Source: DASQFI01 sp035633215
GTDB lineage: Bacteria > Acidobacteriota > Vicinamibacteria > Vicinamibacterales > SCN-69-37
Reading direction: 5' to 3'
Assembly: GCA_035633215.1 (NCBI GenBank)
Contig: DASQFI010000032.1
Location: forward strand, 186,001 to 250,000
Length of the DNA: 64,000 nt
Below, piece by piece: positions 1 through 8,016 of this stretch (positions are counted from its first letter, which is position 1; each line of letters opens with the position of its first letter). A program made the position numbers and the translations under genes. The notes beneath the pieces are model-generated. The model did not search any database and was not told the origin of the DNA. It saw nothing but the letters and a program-made list of their open reading frames with translations.

Positions 1-513
1 AACAGCCTGGCGGCGATGGAGGCCGGCGCGACCCGCCTGCATGGCGCGGCGCTCGGCATCGGCGAGCGTGTCGGCAACACACCGCTCGACGCGCTGCTGA
101 CGAACCTCGTGCTGATGGGCCACCGGCAGACCGACCTGACCCGGCTCGGTGAGTACTGCGCGCTCGTCTCAGAGGCGTGCGGCGTGCCGATTCCAGCCAA
201 CTATCCCGTCGTCGGGCGCGACGCCTTCCGGACGGCCACGGGCGTCCACGCGGCGGCGGTGATCAAGGCGATCAAGAAGCGGGACGCCGCGCTGGTCGAT
301 GCGATCTACTCAGGGGTCCCCGCGAGCCTGGTCGGCCGCGCGCAGGCAATTGAGATCGGGCCCTTGTCGGGCCGATCGAATGTCGTCTTCTGGCTGGAAA
401 ACCACGGCATGGAGGCGACCGACGAACTCGTCGACCGCATCTTCACGAAAGCCAAGTCGTCGTCGAGCGTGCTGACCGAAGCGGAAGTGCGGGAAGCGGC
501 GAAGGAAGAATAA
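1..513 (+). CDS. 2-isopropylmalate synthase / HMGL-family synthase, C-terminal part (5' end outside window)
   Basis: The reading frame is open from base 1 and ends at TAA 511-513, so only the last ~170 residues are present. The segment with NSLAAMEAGA and GIGERVGNTPLDALL matches the end of the catalytic TIM barrel of 2-isopropylmalate/homocitrate-type synthases, where acetyl-CoA condenses with a 2-oxo acid. A helical region with IGPLSGRSNV follows. The long LeuA allosteric dimer domain is absent, so this is a short-form enzyme (LeuA2-like, homocitrate-synthase-like or another HMGL member). The substrate cannot be decided from this fragment. It converges on the M28 gene across a short heptamer repeat. 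Confidence 0.75.
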   Translation, partial: NSLAAMEAGATRLHGAALGIGERVGNTPLDALLTNLVLMGHRQTDLTRLGEYCALVSEACGVPIPANYPVVGRDAFRTATGVHAAAVIKAIKKRDAALVDAIYSGVPASLVGRAQAIEIGPLSGRSNVVFWLENHGMEATDELVDRIFTKAKSSSSVLTEAEVREAAKEE

Positions 514-541
514 CTTCGAACTTCGAACTTCGAACTTCGAA
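514..541. repeat. Tandem heptamer array, four copies of CTTCGAA
   Basis: Four perfect copies of the 7-nt unit CTTCGAA lie directly after the stop codon of the first gene. The unit contains the palindrome TTCGAA, so the array can fold on itself. The same unit reappears, mixed with a variant, inside dnaE2 at 22581-22620. It occupies the gap between two convergent genes and could act as a terminator or be a simple repeat expansion. Confidence 0.9.
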
Positions 542-576
542 CTGAAGACACGACACGTGAGCTGTTGGGGCCGGTC

Positions 577-1596
577 TTACTGCTTCGCCAGCCGCTTCTC
601 GATTTCCGGCAACGACGCCAGCACGACGTCGCCGACGATCTGCAGGCTCCGCGCCGCGACGTGATTGAGGTCGTCGTCGGCCGTGTGCCATTGCGGGTAG
701 TTGTTGAGATCGATCAGATCGATCGTCGGGATGCCCGCCTTCGAGAATGCGACGTGATCGTCCTCGATGGAGCCGCCGACGTTCTGGAAGACGCTGGTGT
801 GCCCGAGCCGGGCAGCCTGGGCCCAGACGATCTCGGTCAACCACGGCGCTGAGTATTCGGTCTCCTTGTCGATCTTCAGGTCCTTGGCGCCGATCATGTC
901 GAACAGCATCATTGCGCGAATCGACGGGATCGCGTTCGCCTTCTCCGCCGCCTGGACGTAATAGCGGCTGCCGTAGGTGTTGTCCGGCGAGTTGGGTTTC
1001 CCGCATTCCGTCCAGTTCTTGCAAAAGGCTTCCTCGCCGTCGAACCAGACGATCTCGTACGTGAACTCCTTCGGAGCGTCCTTGAGCACGCGCGCCAGCT
1101 CGATGAGGAACGCGCCGCTCGACGCGCCGTCGCTCGCGCCGACGAACTTGAACTCGCGGAAGAGCTTCGTGTCGTAGTGGCCGGTGAACAGAATCCGGTC
1201 GGCTCGCTTTCCCGGCAGCCGGACGATGAGGTTGACCATCTCGACGCGGCCGATCGGGGAGTCGGCCTGGAAGGGCTGCTCCTGGACGGTCAGGCCGTAG
1301 CTCGCGAGCTGGCGCGTGATGTACGCCCGTGTCTGCCGGAGCGCCGCCGATCCGGCCGGCCGCGGCCCGATGGCCACCATCTGACGCAGGTGCTCCCACG
1401 CCTTGCTGCTGTCGAACGCGGGCGCCTGGGCTGCCGGCGCGGACGTCGCCGTGGGTGCGGAGGCGGGCAGCTCCGCCGCGCGTGAGCAATACATGAAGGA
1501 AATGAAGGCGGTGAAGCACGTGAAGAAAAACGTCGCCGCCTTCGGCACCGATCTCAAGGTTTTCTTCATGTCCTTCATCTCCTTCACTTCCTTCAT
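577..1596 (-). CDS. Secreted M28-family zinc enzyme, glutaminyl-peptide cyclotransferase-like
   Basis: Predicted exported co-catalytic zinc enzyme of the M28 fold. Metal-site motifs appear in order: TGHYDTK, ASDGASSG, WFDGEEAF, LFDMIGA and IEDDHVAF. The IEDDH-x-F and QWHT pairs are typical of glutaminyl cyclases, which form N-terminal pyroglutamate, so this is more likely QC-like than a plain aminopeptidase. The start at 1596 is chosen because ATG overlaps the citrate synthase stop (ATGA) and follows GAGGG; this gives 339 residues. A hydrophobic stretch rich in Phe precedes the Ala/Pro-rich linker and acts as signal peptide or anchor. The signal region is encoded by an inverted repeat array, so the first ~35 residues are unusual (alternating Lys/Glu/Met, then Phe/Thr/Ser). 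Confidence 0.8.
   Translation of the reverse strand: MKEVKEMKDMKKTLRSVPKAATFFFTCFTAFISFMYCSRAAELPASAPTATSAPAAQAPAFDSSKAWEHLRQMVAIGPRPAGSAALRQTRAYITRQLASYGLTVQEQPFQADSPIGRVEMVNLIVRLPGKRADRILFTGHYDTKLFREFKFVGASDGASSGAFLIELARVLKDAPKEFTYEIVWFDGEEAFCKNWTECGKPNSPDNTYGSRYYVQAAEKANAIPSIRAMMLFDMIGAKDLKIDKETEYSAPWLTEIVWAQAARLGHTSVFQNVGGSIEDDHVAFSKAGIPTIDLIDLNNYPQWHTADDDLNHVAARSLQIVGDVVLASLPEIEKRLAKQ
1493..1596 (-). repeat. Inverted array of 9-nt units encoding the M28 leader
   Basis: Read on the minus strand, the gene begins with consecutive 9-mers ATGAAGGAA, GTGAAGGAG, ATGAAGGAC and ATGAAG. About 65 nt later the reverse-complement units follow (CTTCACGTG, CTTCACCGC, CTTCATTTC, CTTCATG). The first arm encodes a charged Met-Lys-Glu run and the second arm encodes the hydrophobic Phe-rich core of the signal sequence. 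One palindromic element therefore supplies both halves of an export signal. Confidence 0.8.
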
Positions 1597-2879
1597 GATC
1601 GTTTTTCCCTCGGCACGTAATCGCGCTTTCCGGCCCCAATGTACACCTGACGGGGGCGCGCGATCTTCTGGTCCGGATCGCGCAGCATTTCTTCCCACTG
1701 CGCCAACCAGCCCGCGGTCCGCGGAATGGCGAAGAGCACGGGAAACATGTCGACGGGGAAACCCATCGCCTGGTAGATCAGACCCGAGTAGAAGTCCACG
1801 TTCGGGTAGAGCTTCCGGCTGACGAAGTACTCGTCCTCGAGCGCGATGCGCTCGAGCTCGAGCGCGATGTCCAGATACGGATTGCGCCCCGTGACGGCGA
1901 AGACCAGATCCGCGGTCTGCTTGATGATGCGCGCGCGCGGGTCGTACGACTTGTAGACGCGGTGGCCGAAGCCCATCAGCCGGCCTTCGCCGCCTTTGAC
2001 GCGCTTGATGAAGTCGGGCACGTTCTTGACCGACGCGATCTCCTTCAGCATGCGCAGCACGGCTTCGTTCGCGCCGCCGTGGAGCGGGCCGTAGAGCGCG
2101 GCGGCCGCGCCCGCCAGCGCCGAATACGGATCGGCCTGCGAGCTGCCGATGCCCCGCATCACGCTCGTGCTGCAGTTCTGCTCGTGATCGGCGTGGAGGA
2201 TGAACAGGACGTCGAGGGCGCGCTCGAGGACCGGGTGCGGCCGGTACTTCAGCTCGGCCATCTTGAACAGCATGTTCAGGAAGTTGCCCGTGAAGCTCAG
2301 GTCGTTGTCCGGGTAGATGTACGGCCGCCCGATGCTGTGCCGATAGGCGTAGGCGGCAATGCTCGGCACTTTCGCGATCAGCCGCAGCACCTGCAGGCGC
2401 CGCGTCTCCTCGTCCAGGACCTTCTTGGCCCCGGGGTAGATCGTCGAAAGCAACCCGGCTGTCGAGAGAAAGATGCCCATGGGATGGGCGTCGTACTGAA
2501 AGCCCTCCATGAACTTCTTGATGTTCTCGTGCAGCATCGTGTGCATCGTGATGTCGCGCACCCAGTTGTCGAGCTGGGGCGGCGTCGGCAGCTCGCCGAA
2601 CAGGATGAGGTACGCCGTCTCGAGATAGGTGCTCTGCTCGGCGAGCTGCTCGATCGGATACCCGCGATACAGCAGGATGCCGGCGTCGCCGTCGATGGTC
2701 GTGATCCGGCTCCGGCAGGCCGCGGTGTTCTGGAAGGCGGGGTCGTACGTCATCAGCCCCACGTCGTCGCCGCCGGTCTTGATCTGACGCAGGTCCATCG
2801 CGCGAATGGCGCCCTGCTCGATCGAAATCTGATACTGCTTGCCGGTGCGGTTGTCGGTAATCGTCAGGGTATCGGGCAT
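1593..2879 (-). CDS. gltA: Citrate synthase
   Basis: Condenses oxaloacetate and acetyl-CoA to citrate at the entry of the TCA cycle, in the cytoplasm. The catalytic signature is complete: His in HGGANEAVL, His in GFGHRVYK and Asp in VDFYSG. The length of 428 residues from the chosen ATG at 2879 fits type II hexameric bacterial enzymes, including an N-terminal all-beta segment ending in TYDPAFQNTAAC. The frame stays open to 2939, but the extra residues are encoded by GATC-type repeat sequence and look spurious. The stop overlaps the start of the M28 gene by 4 nt, so the two are probably co-transcribed. Confidence 0.95.
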   Translation of the reverse strand: MPDTLTITDNRTGKQYQISIEQGAIRAMDLRQIKTGGDDVGLMTYDPAFQNTAACRSRITTIDGDAGILLYRGYPIEQLAEQSTYLETAYLILFGELPTPPQLDNWVRDITMHTMLHENIKKFMEGFQYDAHPMGIFLSTAGLLSTIYPGAKKVLDEETRRLQVLRLIAKVPSIAAYAYRHSIGRPYIYPDNDLSFTGNFLNMLFKMAELKYRPHPVLERALDVLFILHADHEQNCSTSVMRGIGSSQADPYSALAGAAAALYGPLHGGANEAVLRMLKEIASVKNVPDFIKRVKGGEGRLMGFGHRVYKSYDPRARIIKQTADLVFAVTGRNPYLDIALELERIALEDEYFVSRKLYPNVDFYSGLIYQAMGFPVDMFPVLFAIPRTAGWLAQWEEMLRDPDQKIARPRQVYIGAGKRDYVPREKRS

Positions 2880-2901
2880 AAGGAGTGGATCGCGAGGTCT
2901 T

Positions 2902-3111
2902 CTATCGATCGATTGGACGGCCGGGAGGCGGTTCCTCATCCGTGTCAGGTTCCCCTGCCGCCGGCTCGCCGGTCGTCTCGCCCGGCACGCGATAGCGGCC
3001 GGACAGCCAGCGGCCCAAATCGATCGTCCGGCAGCGCTCGCTGCAGAATGGCCGCCACGACGGCTCCGCGGGCCGCTGTCGGCAGGACACGCACAGCCGC
3101 GCCTCGGGCAT
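2902..3111 (-). CDS. yacG: YacG-like zinc-binding protein (DNA gyrase inhibitor family)
   Basis: A protein of 69 residues with the four-cysteine zinc ribbon CVSC-x14-CSERC followed by RTIDLGRWLSGRYRVPG, the conserved body of YacG. In E. coli this small protein binds GyrB and inhibits gyrase. The C-terminal tail (acidic/Pro, ending IDR) is low complexity and partly encoded by a GATC-type repeat. A TAGAAT box at 3118-3123 lies 6 nt before the ATG, suggesting a leaderless transcript. It lies 22 nt upstream of gltA on the same strand. Confidence 0.85.
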   Translation of the reverse strand: MPEARLCVSCRQRPAEPSWRPFCSERCRTIDLGRWLSGRYRVPGETTGEPAAGEPDTDEEPPPGRPIDR

Positions 3112-3149
3112 CACGACATTCTACTGAATTGGTCGGTGCGCGGTTTCCA

Positions 3150-3179
3150 ATAGATCGATAGATCGATCGATCAATCGAT
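3150..3179. repeat. GATC/GATA-type tetranucleotide repeat
   Basis: An imperfect run of GATC, GATA and CAATCGAT tetranucleotides between phoU and yacG. It is the same sequence type as the array at the 3' end of imuA (18127-18196). The run is self-complementary and could form a hairpin. Confidence 0.8.
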
Positions 3180-3181
3180 TC

Positions 3182-3862
3182 CTACTGGTTTTCTTCGGAA
3201 TGGTGGCGGACGTCCTTGGCCGACACCATGAAGATCACGTCTTCGGCGACGTTGGTTGCGTGGTCGCCGATGCGCTCGAGATGGCGGGAAATCAGGATGA
3301 GATCGAGCGACGGTTCGATCGTCCCCTGATCCTTCAGCATGTGGGTGAGGAGCTCACGAAAGACCATCGTCTTGAGCGTGTCCAGCTCGTCGTCGCGATC
3401 GAGGACGGCCTGCGCGAGGGCCGTGTCGCGCCGGACGTAGGCGTCCAGGGCGTCGCGCAGCATGTCCTGCGCCGTCACGGCCATCCGGGGGATGTCGATG
3501 AGCTCCTTGACCGGCGGATGCTGCATGTAGCGGCCGACCGCCTCGGCGATGTTCACCGCGAGGTCGCCGACGCGCTCCAGGTCGGTGTTGATCTTGACGG
3601 CCGAGACGATGGCGCGCAGGTCCACGGCCATCGGCTGGTGCAACGCGAGCAGCTTGAAGCAGCGGTCGTCGACCTCGATGTGCAGCTGGTTGATCGCCGC
3701 GTCGCTCACGAGGACCCGTTCGATCAACGTGAGGTCGCGCTCGACCAGACCGCGCACGGCCATCCGCACGCGATCCTCGGCCAGGCCCCCCATCTCGAGG
3801 AGCCTCGCTTTCAAGTGTTCGAGCTCGTCCTGAAAATGCCGTACGTGACGTTCGGTCGCCAA
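3182..3862 (-). CDS. phoU: Phosphate signalling protein PhoU
   Basis: 226 residues with two PhoU repeats, each a three-helix bundle carrying the metal-binding pattern: INTDLERVGDLAVNIAE in the first half and ISRHLERIGDHATNVAED in the second. PhoU links phosphate transport to the PhoR-PhoB system and represses the regulon when phosphate is plentiful. No pst genes are in view, but a PiT transporter, DUF47 protein, PhoR and PhoB lie within 12 kb. The assigned start is TTG at 3862 (MATERHVRHF), with a purine-rich GGCAGGA just upstream. No better ATG exists in frame, so the start is uncertain. Confidence 0.92.
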   Translation of the reverse strand: MATERHVRHFQDELEHLKARLLEMGGLAEDRVRMAVRGLVERDLTLIERVLVSDAAINQLHIEVDDRCFKLLALHQPMAVDLRAIVSAVKINTDLERVGDLAVNIAEAVGRYMQHPPVKELIDIPRMAVTAQDMLRDALDAYVRRDTALAQAVLDRDDELDTLKTMVFRELLTHMLKDQGTIEPSLDLILISRHLERIGDHATNVAEDVIFMVSAKDVRHHSEENQ

Positions 3863-3983
3863 GCGTCCTGCCTTTTGCCCTGTGCTCGTTGCCTTCTAGA
3901 CCCTACGGAGCGCCGGTTTCGGATCAGTTTCCGACGAGTAAAATCCCGGTAACGACGGGGACGTCGAGCCCCGTCCCCTTTCT

Positions 3984-4766
3984 TCACCCCTCGGTCGTGT
4001 ACGCGCCGATCTCCTCGGTCAGCCGTCGCGGGCTGTTCGATTCTTCGAGGAAGTCGCCAATCTGTCGCCGCAGCTCCTGCTGGATGGCGCTGACCGACTT
4101 GCGCCCCTCGATAATCCGGAACCCGAATTCATCGGCCATCGCGCCGTACGCCTTGATGAGCTGGCGCTGGTAATGGCGGAAGTTGTCGTAGATGTCGTCG
4201 CCGAGCTTGAGATCCATCCCGGACTCCCAATAGTCCATGCCTCCGGCTTCGAGCACGCGCTTGGCGAGCGTGTCCGCCTCGATCTTCAAATAGAAGACGA
4301 GATGCGGCGCAATGGCAAAGCCGTAGAGACGGCGAATCCACTGGCTGTCGACGTCGCGCACGGTGGCCCGCGCGATCGCCGTGTAGACATAGCGATCGGC
4401 GAGGACGATGAAGCCGGCTTTGAGCGCCGGGATGATCTCCTTCTCGAGCCGGTCGGCGAAGTCGCAGGCGTAGAGCAGCACGAACGTCAGCTTGTTGAGC
4501 GTGTTGCTCGACTTGGCCAGGGTGATGGTCGGTTGCATGAGCTGCGACCGCGTCGATCCGGTTTCGACAACGCCGTAGCCCTGCACCTCCAGCCATTCGC
4601 GCAGCAGCCGGATTTGCGTGGATCGGCCCACGCCGTCCGTGCCCTCGATCGCGATGATCTTGCCGGGGTAGTCGTTGATGTTGTGGTACGGCAGCCCGTG
4701 CCCGTAATAGTGGCCTGGCGTGACGCCGCCGTGCGCGCCCTGATCCGATGGGTCCGGCGTCGTCAT
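3984..4766 (-). CDS. Thymidylate-kinase-like protein with Arg in place of the Walker A Lys
   Basis: 260-residue P-loop kinase of the thymidylate kinase superfamily. The P-loop near residues 41-50 reads EGTDGVGRST, so residue 48 is Arg (CGA codon) where active kinases carry Lys. The DRY motif is present in LADRYVYTAIAR, but the usual TMPK follow-on (SSxAYQ) is not. An N-terminal ~35-residue extension is rich in His/Tyr/Gly. It overlaps the next kinase-like gene by 4 nt (ATGA), so the two are translationally coupled paralogues. Known: loss of the P-loop Lys usually impairs phosphoryl transfer. Inference: this subunit may be regulatory within a heteromer with its neighbour. Confidence 0.75.
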   Translation of the reverse strand: MTTPDPSDQGAHGGVTPGHYYGHGLPYHNINDYPGKIIAIEGTDGVGRSTQIRLLREWLEVQGYGVVETGSTRSQLMQPTITLAKSSNTLNKLTFVLLYACDFADRLEKEIIPALKAGFIVLADRYVYTAIARATVRDVDSQWIRRLYGFAIAPHLVFYLKIEADTLAKRVLEAGGMDYWESGMDLKLGDDIYDNFRHYQRQLIKAYGAMADEFGFRIIEGRKSVSAIQQELRRQIGDFLEESNSPRRLTEEIGAYTTEG

Positions 4767-5437
4767 GAGGTCTGGCGCTCCAGGTTTTCGGAGACGAGCA
4801 GCCGGAATCGCCGCTGCTGTTCGGTGATGCTGCCGGAGGCGTCGACCACGCTGAGGCTGTGTTCAGGCACGATCCGATCGTACTCCTCCAGCACCTTGGA
4901 CTGGAAGATGCGGAAACTCTCGGTCGGATTGGTGCTCCAGCCCATGTCCATTCCGGCCTCGTAGAACTTCAGCTTGACCCGGCGGGCGAGCAGCCGGTCC
5001 AGGGAGACGTCGATCGTGACCCGGAAATACACGGCCAAATCGGGCCGGACGGCGAAGCTGTAGAGGTCCCGGACCCACTGGCGATCGACGCCTCGGGCGG
5101 CGTCGCGCGCAAACGCCGTGAACGCATACCGGTCGGCCAACACGATCATCCCGGCCTTGAGCGGCGGGATGATCTTGTAGAGGAGCCGGTCGGCGAAGTC
5201 CGTGGCGTGCAACAGGCTGAACGTCATCGGCGTCAGGGCGTTCTTCTTCTTGCCGGACTTCGTCGCGGCCTTCACGAGCGCCGACGAGTTCCACTCGGTG
5301 ACGAAGACGCGGTGACCGCTGGCCGTCAGCCATTTAGCCAGGAGCGCGAGCTGTGTCGTCTTCCCTGACCCGTCGATGCCCTCGACGACGAACAGTCGTC
5401 CGGGGTAGCTGTGCGGCGAGGCGAGCGTGTTCAGCAT
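4763..5437 (-). CDS. Thymidylate-kinase-like protein (intact P-loop)
   Basis: 224 residues. The P-loop EGIDGSGKTT (Lys26) is canonical for thymidylate kinases, and LADRYAFTAFARD carries the DRY motif. It is a close tandem paralogue of the next gene, sharing the DFADRL-x-K/E-IIP-LKAG block, but it lacks the N-terminal extension. The 5' end lies inside the ppx coding sequence with about 104 nt overlap in another frame. Because the P-loop begins only ~18 residues in, the start cannot move far enough to remove the overlap. A housekeeping dTMP kinase role is possible. The polyphosphate context (Ppx, CHAD, SixA, PhoU) makes another phosphoryl-transfer role worth considering, but the sequence does not prove it. 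Confidence 0.75.
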   Translation of the reverse strand: MLNTLASPHSYPGRLFVVEGIDGSGKTTQLALLAKWLTASGHRVFVTEWNSSALVKAATKSGKKKNALTPMTFSLLHATDFADRLLYKIIPPLKAGMIVLADRYAFTAFARDAARGVDRQWVRDLYSFAVRPDLAVYFRVTIDVSLDRLLARRVKLKFYEAGMDMGWSTNPTESFRIFQSKVLEEYDRIVPEHSLSVVDASGSITEQQRRFRLLVSENLERQTS

Positions 5438-6998
5438 GCGTGGTCGCGTCCTTGGTGGAGGCCGGTGTTGGGGCGGCAGCCTCGAAGCGAATCGGGGTTT
5501 CGAGAATCTCGCTGAGCGGTTCGGCGTGGCGATGGGCGGCCCACAGCTCCAGCTCGGCGTCGCCCTTCGTGTGCAGCGTGATGATCAGACCCGTGTCGTC
5601 CTCGGCCACCGAGAGTCCTGTCACGACCTGGGCGTGGCTGCGATCGAGACCTTCCGCAAGGCGCACGAGCGCGCCCAGCAGCCGAACGGTGGCGCGCTGC
5701 TCGCGCGAGAGATCGGCGAACCCATCGTGCGATTTCTTCGGCGTCGACTGCCGGTGATAGCGGGCCACCAGCCCGATGATCTCGATCTCGTGCGGGTCGA
5801 ACCCGCGCAGTCCGCCATGTTTGACGAGGTAGTACGAGTGCTTGTGATGGCTCTCGTAGCTGATGTGCGCGCCGATGTCGTGGACGAGCGCACCGAAATC
5901 GAGCCAGCCCCGCTCGCGCGGGCCAAGCGCGTGCCGATCGCGCGTGGCGTCGAAGAGCTGGAGCGCCAGGCGCGCCACCTGCTGCGCGTGCGCGGGCCAG
6001 TAATGACATCGCTCCGCCAGCTCGATCACGCTCCGGCGGCGCACGTCCGGATACCGCTCGGCCGTGCGAATGTGGGCCGCATTCCGCTTGATGTAGTCGA
6101 GGACGATCCCTTCCCGCAGCGCGAAGTCGCAGAGCGTGAGCGTCTCGGCGCCGAGGCCGTCGAGCAGAGTGTCGAGCAGAATCGCGCCGACCGCGGCGAT
6201 ATCCGCCCGCCGAGGGTCGAGCCCCGGGACCTTCAGCCGCTCGTCGAGCGTCATCGGGACCAGCCGCTCGCGCAGCCGGGAGATGTCGCGTGCGGTGACC
6301 GCCAGCCGGCGGACATCCGCCGCGCCGCCGCGCACGCCGACCGCGAGGCCGCCGAGGGCCAGGATCGTTCCGGAGGTGCCGATCACCCGTTGCACCCGGC
6401 GCCGGGCGATAGACGCGAGGAAGTCTTTGGTTTCGCGCCGGATGTAGCGCACGAGCCGGCGTTCGTCGGACGGGCTCAGCGGGTCGCGTGTGGCGAAGCG
6501 CTCGGTCAGCCGGATTGCGCCGAGCTTGAAGCTGCGCCCGATCTCCACCCGCGCCGAGGTGCCGAGCGTGATCTCCGTGCTGCCGCCGCCCATGTCGATG
6601 ACGACCGCCGCGCGGCGTCCGATGCCGATCGCGTACGCCGCGGCGAGGTGAATGAGCCGCGCCTCCTCGGTGCCCGAGATCACGCGTACGTGGAGCCCGA
6701 CTTCGCGGCGCGCCGCCTCGATGAAGTCGCCGCCGTTGGCGGGTTCGCGGATCGCGCTCGTGCCGACGACGATCATCTCGTCGACGCCGTGCGACTCCGC
6801 CAGACGGCGGTACTTCGCGAGCGTCTGCATCGCGGTGTCGATGTTGGTCTGCGGAAGCTGGCCGTCGGCGAGCATGCCGGCGCCCACCCGAATCATGTCT
6901 TTTTCGCGGTCGATCACCTCGAACGACAGATCGGGCCGCACGCGGCAGACGATCATGTGCACGGAGTTGCTGCCCACGTCGATTGCCGCGATTCGCAT
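5334..6998 (-). CDS. ppx: Exopolyphosphatase / pppGpp phosphohydrolase (Ppx/GppA family)
   Basis: 554 residues. The N-terminal half has the actin-like ASKHA fold: IDVGSNSVHM phosphate-1 loop, GTSAIREPANG, SGTEEARL, and IDMGGGSTEI phosphate-2 loop. The C-terminal half is HD-type, with ALVHDIGAHISYESHHKHS and LVARYHRQSTPKKSH. Members hydrolyse terminal phosphates from polyphosphate or convert pppGpp to ppGpp. The last ~34 residues (Arg-rich, low complexity) run into the 5' end of the kinase-like gene in a different frame, which looks like loss of an earlier stop codon. It is divergent from the CHAD gene across 37 nt. Confidence 0.92.
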   Translation of the reverse strand: MRIAAIDVGSNSVHMIVCRVRPDLSFEVIDREKDMIRVGAGMLADGQLPQTNIDTAMQTLAKYRRLAESHGVDEMIVVGTSAIREPANGGDFIEAARREVGLHVRVISGTEEARLIHLAAAYAIGIGRRAAVVIDMGGGSTEITLGTSARVEIGRSFKLGAIRLTERFATRDPLSPSDERRLVRYIRRETKDFLASIARRRVQRVIGTSGTILALGGLAVGVRGGAADVRRLAVTARDISRLRERLVPMTLDERLKVPGLDPRRADIAAVGAILLDTLLDGLGAETLTLCDFALREGIVLDYIKRNAAHIRTAERYPDVRRRSVIELAERCHYWPAHAQQVARLALQLFDATRDRHALGPRERGWLDFGALVHDIGAHISYESHHKHSYYLVKHGGLRGFDPHEIEIIGLVARYHRQSTPKKSHDGFADLSREQRATVRLLGALVRLAEGLDRSHAQVVTGLSVAEDDTGLIITLHTKGDAELELWAAHRHAEPLSEILETPIRFEAAAPTPASTKDATTHAEHARLAAQLPRTTVRRRGHRRVREDDTARAPG

Positions 6999-7035
6999 TG
7001 TGTTACGCTGGCGTCACGTGACCGACCGCTGACCG

Positions 7036-8016
7036 ATGGCCCATGCTACCACGTCAATTACAGTCGGTTTGGCGCGCGCTTTGCAACGGCGGCTGCGCGT
7101 GCTGTCCAAAGAACTGCCGCGTGCGCGGCGCGGCGAGGGGAAAAGTGTGCATCGGGCGCGCGTCGCGTCGCGGCGGCTGCGCGAAGGCCTTGCCGCGATC
7201 GAAAGCGGCTCGCGCGGGCTCAGCCGATCGGCGCGGCGCGATCTGCGCCGCGTGACACACGCGCTCGGCGGCGTGCGCGAGATGGACGTCGCGCTCGCGC
7301 TCCTCGAGGAAGAGGGCGCCGCGCGCGGCTGGCCGAACACGGCGGTCGCCGCCGTCGCCAAACAGTGCGAGGCGCTCCGCGATCGCCGGCGCAAGCAGCT
7401 GGCCGACGCCCTCGATCGCGCCGATGTGACCGAGCTCGTGGACGCCATCGGCGAGATCGGCGACGCGCTCGACACCAGGTCGGGACGAACGCGGCCGGCG
7501 AGCCAGCTGGCGTCGCGGCTCCGCAAGCGCGCGCGCGAATTCCAACGCGCGCTGGCCGCGGCCGGCACGCTCTACGCGCCAGTCCCGCTGCACGCCACGC
7601 GGCTCGCCGCCAAGAAGCTGCGCTACACGCTGGAGCTCGCGCAGGAGGCCGCGCGCCTGCCCGTGACCGGCGATCTTCGTCAACTCGAGGCGCTGCAGGA
7701 GATGCTCGGCCGCATGCACGACTTCCAGATCGTGCAGGAGCAGCTGCAGGTCGCGATGGCCGCGCGCGACCCGGCGGCGGGCCGTGGGCTCGAAGTGCTC
7801 GACGGCGAGATCGAACGAACGTGCCGCGAGCTGCACGCGAAGTTCCTCGCCGGCGCGCCGCGTCTGAGCCGTCTGGCCGATCGCGTCAGCCGCGACGTCA
7901 CCCTGCGGCTCGTCGAGAAGGCTCGCCAGCCGATGGCGAAAATGGCCGCGCCGCGCGCCCCGCGGACGTCGCGGACGTCGCGGTCGTCACGGGCGGCCGC
8001 CGCGGGATCGCGCTGA
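7036..8016 (+). CDS. CHAD-domain protein (polyphosphate-binding family)
   Basis: 326 residues, alpha-helical, with the conserved basic/His positions of CHAD domains: KSVHRARVASRRLREGL in the first repeat and LHATRLAAKKLRYTLE in the second. CHAD domains bind polyphosphate through these basic pockets. The C-terminal ~30 residues are Ala/Arg/Ser-rich and low complexity. The gene overlaps the start of sixA (TGATG). Its position between ppx and sixA fits a role in polyphosphate binding or targeting. No CYTH/triphosphatase domain is fused here. Confidence 0.88.
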   Translation: MAHATTSITVGLARALQRRLRVLSKELPRARRGEGKSVHRARVASRRLREGLAAIESGSRGLSRSARRDLRRVTHALGGVREMDVALALLEEEGAARGWPNTAVAAVAKQCEALRDRRRKQLADALDRADVTELVDAIGEIGDALDTRSGRTRPASQLASRLRKRAREFQRALAAAGTLYAPVPLHATRLAAKKLRYTLELAQEAARLPVTGDLRQLEALQEMLGRMHDFQIVQEQLQVAMAARDPAAGRGLEVLDGEIERTCRELHAKFLAGAPRLSRLADRVSRDVTLRLVEKARQPMAKMAAPRAPRTSRTSRSSRAAAAGSR

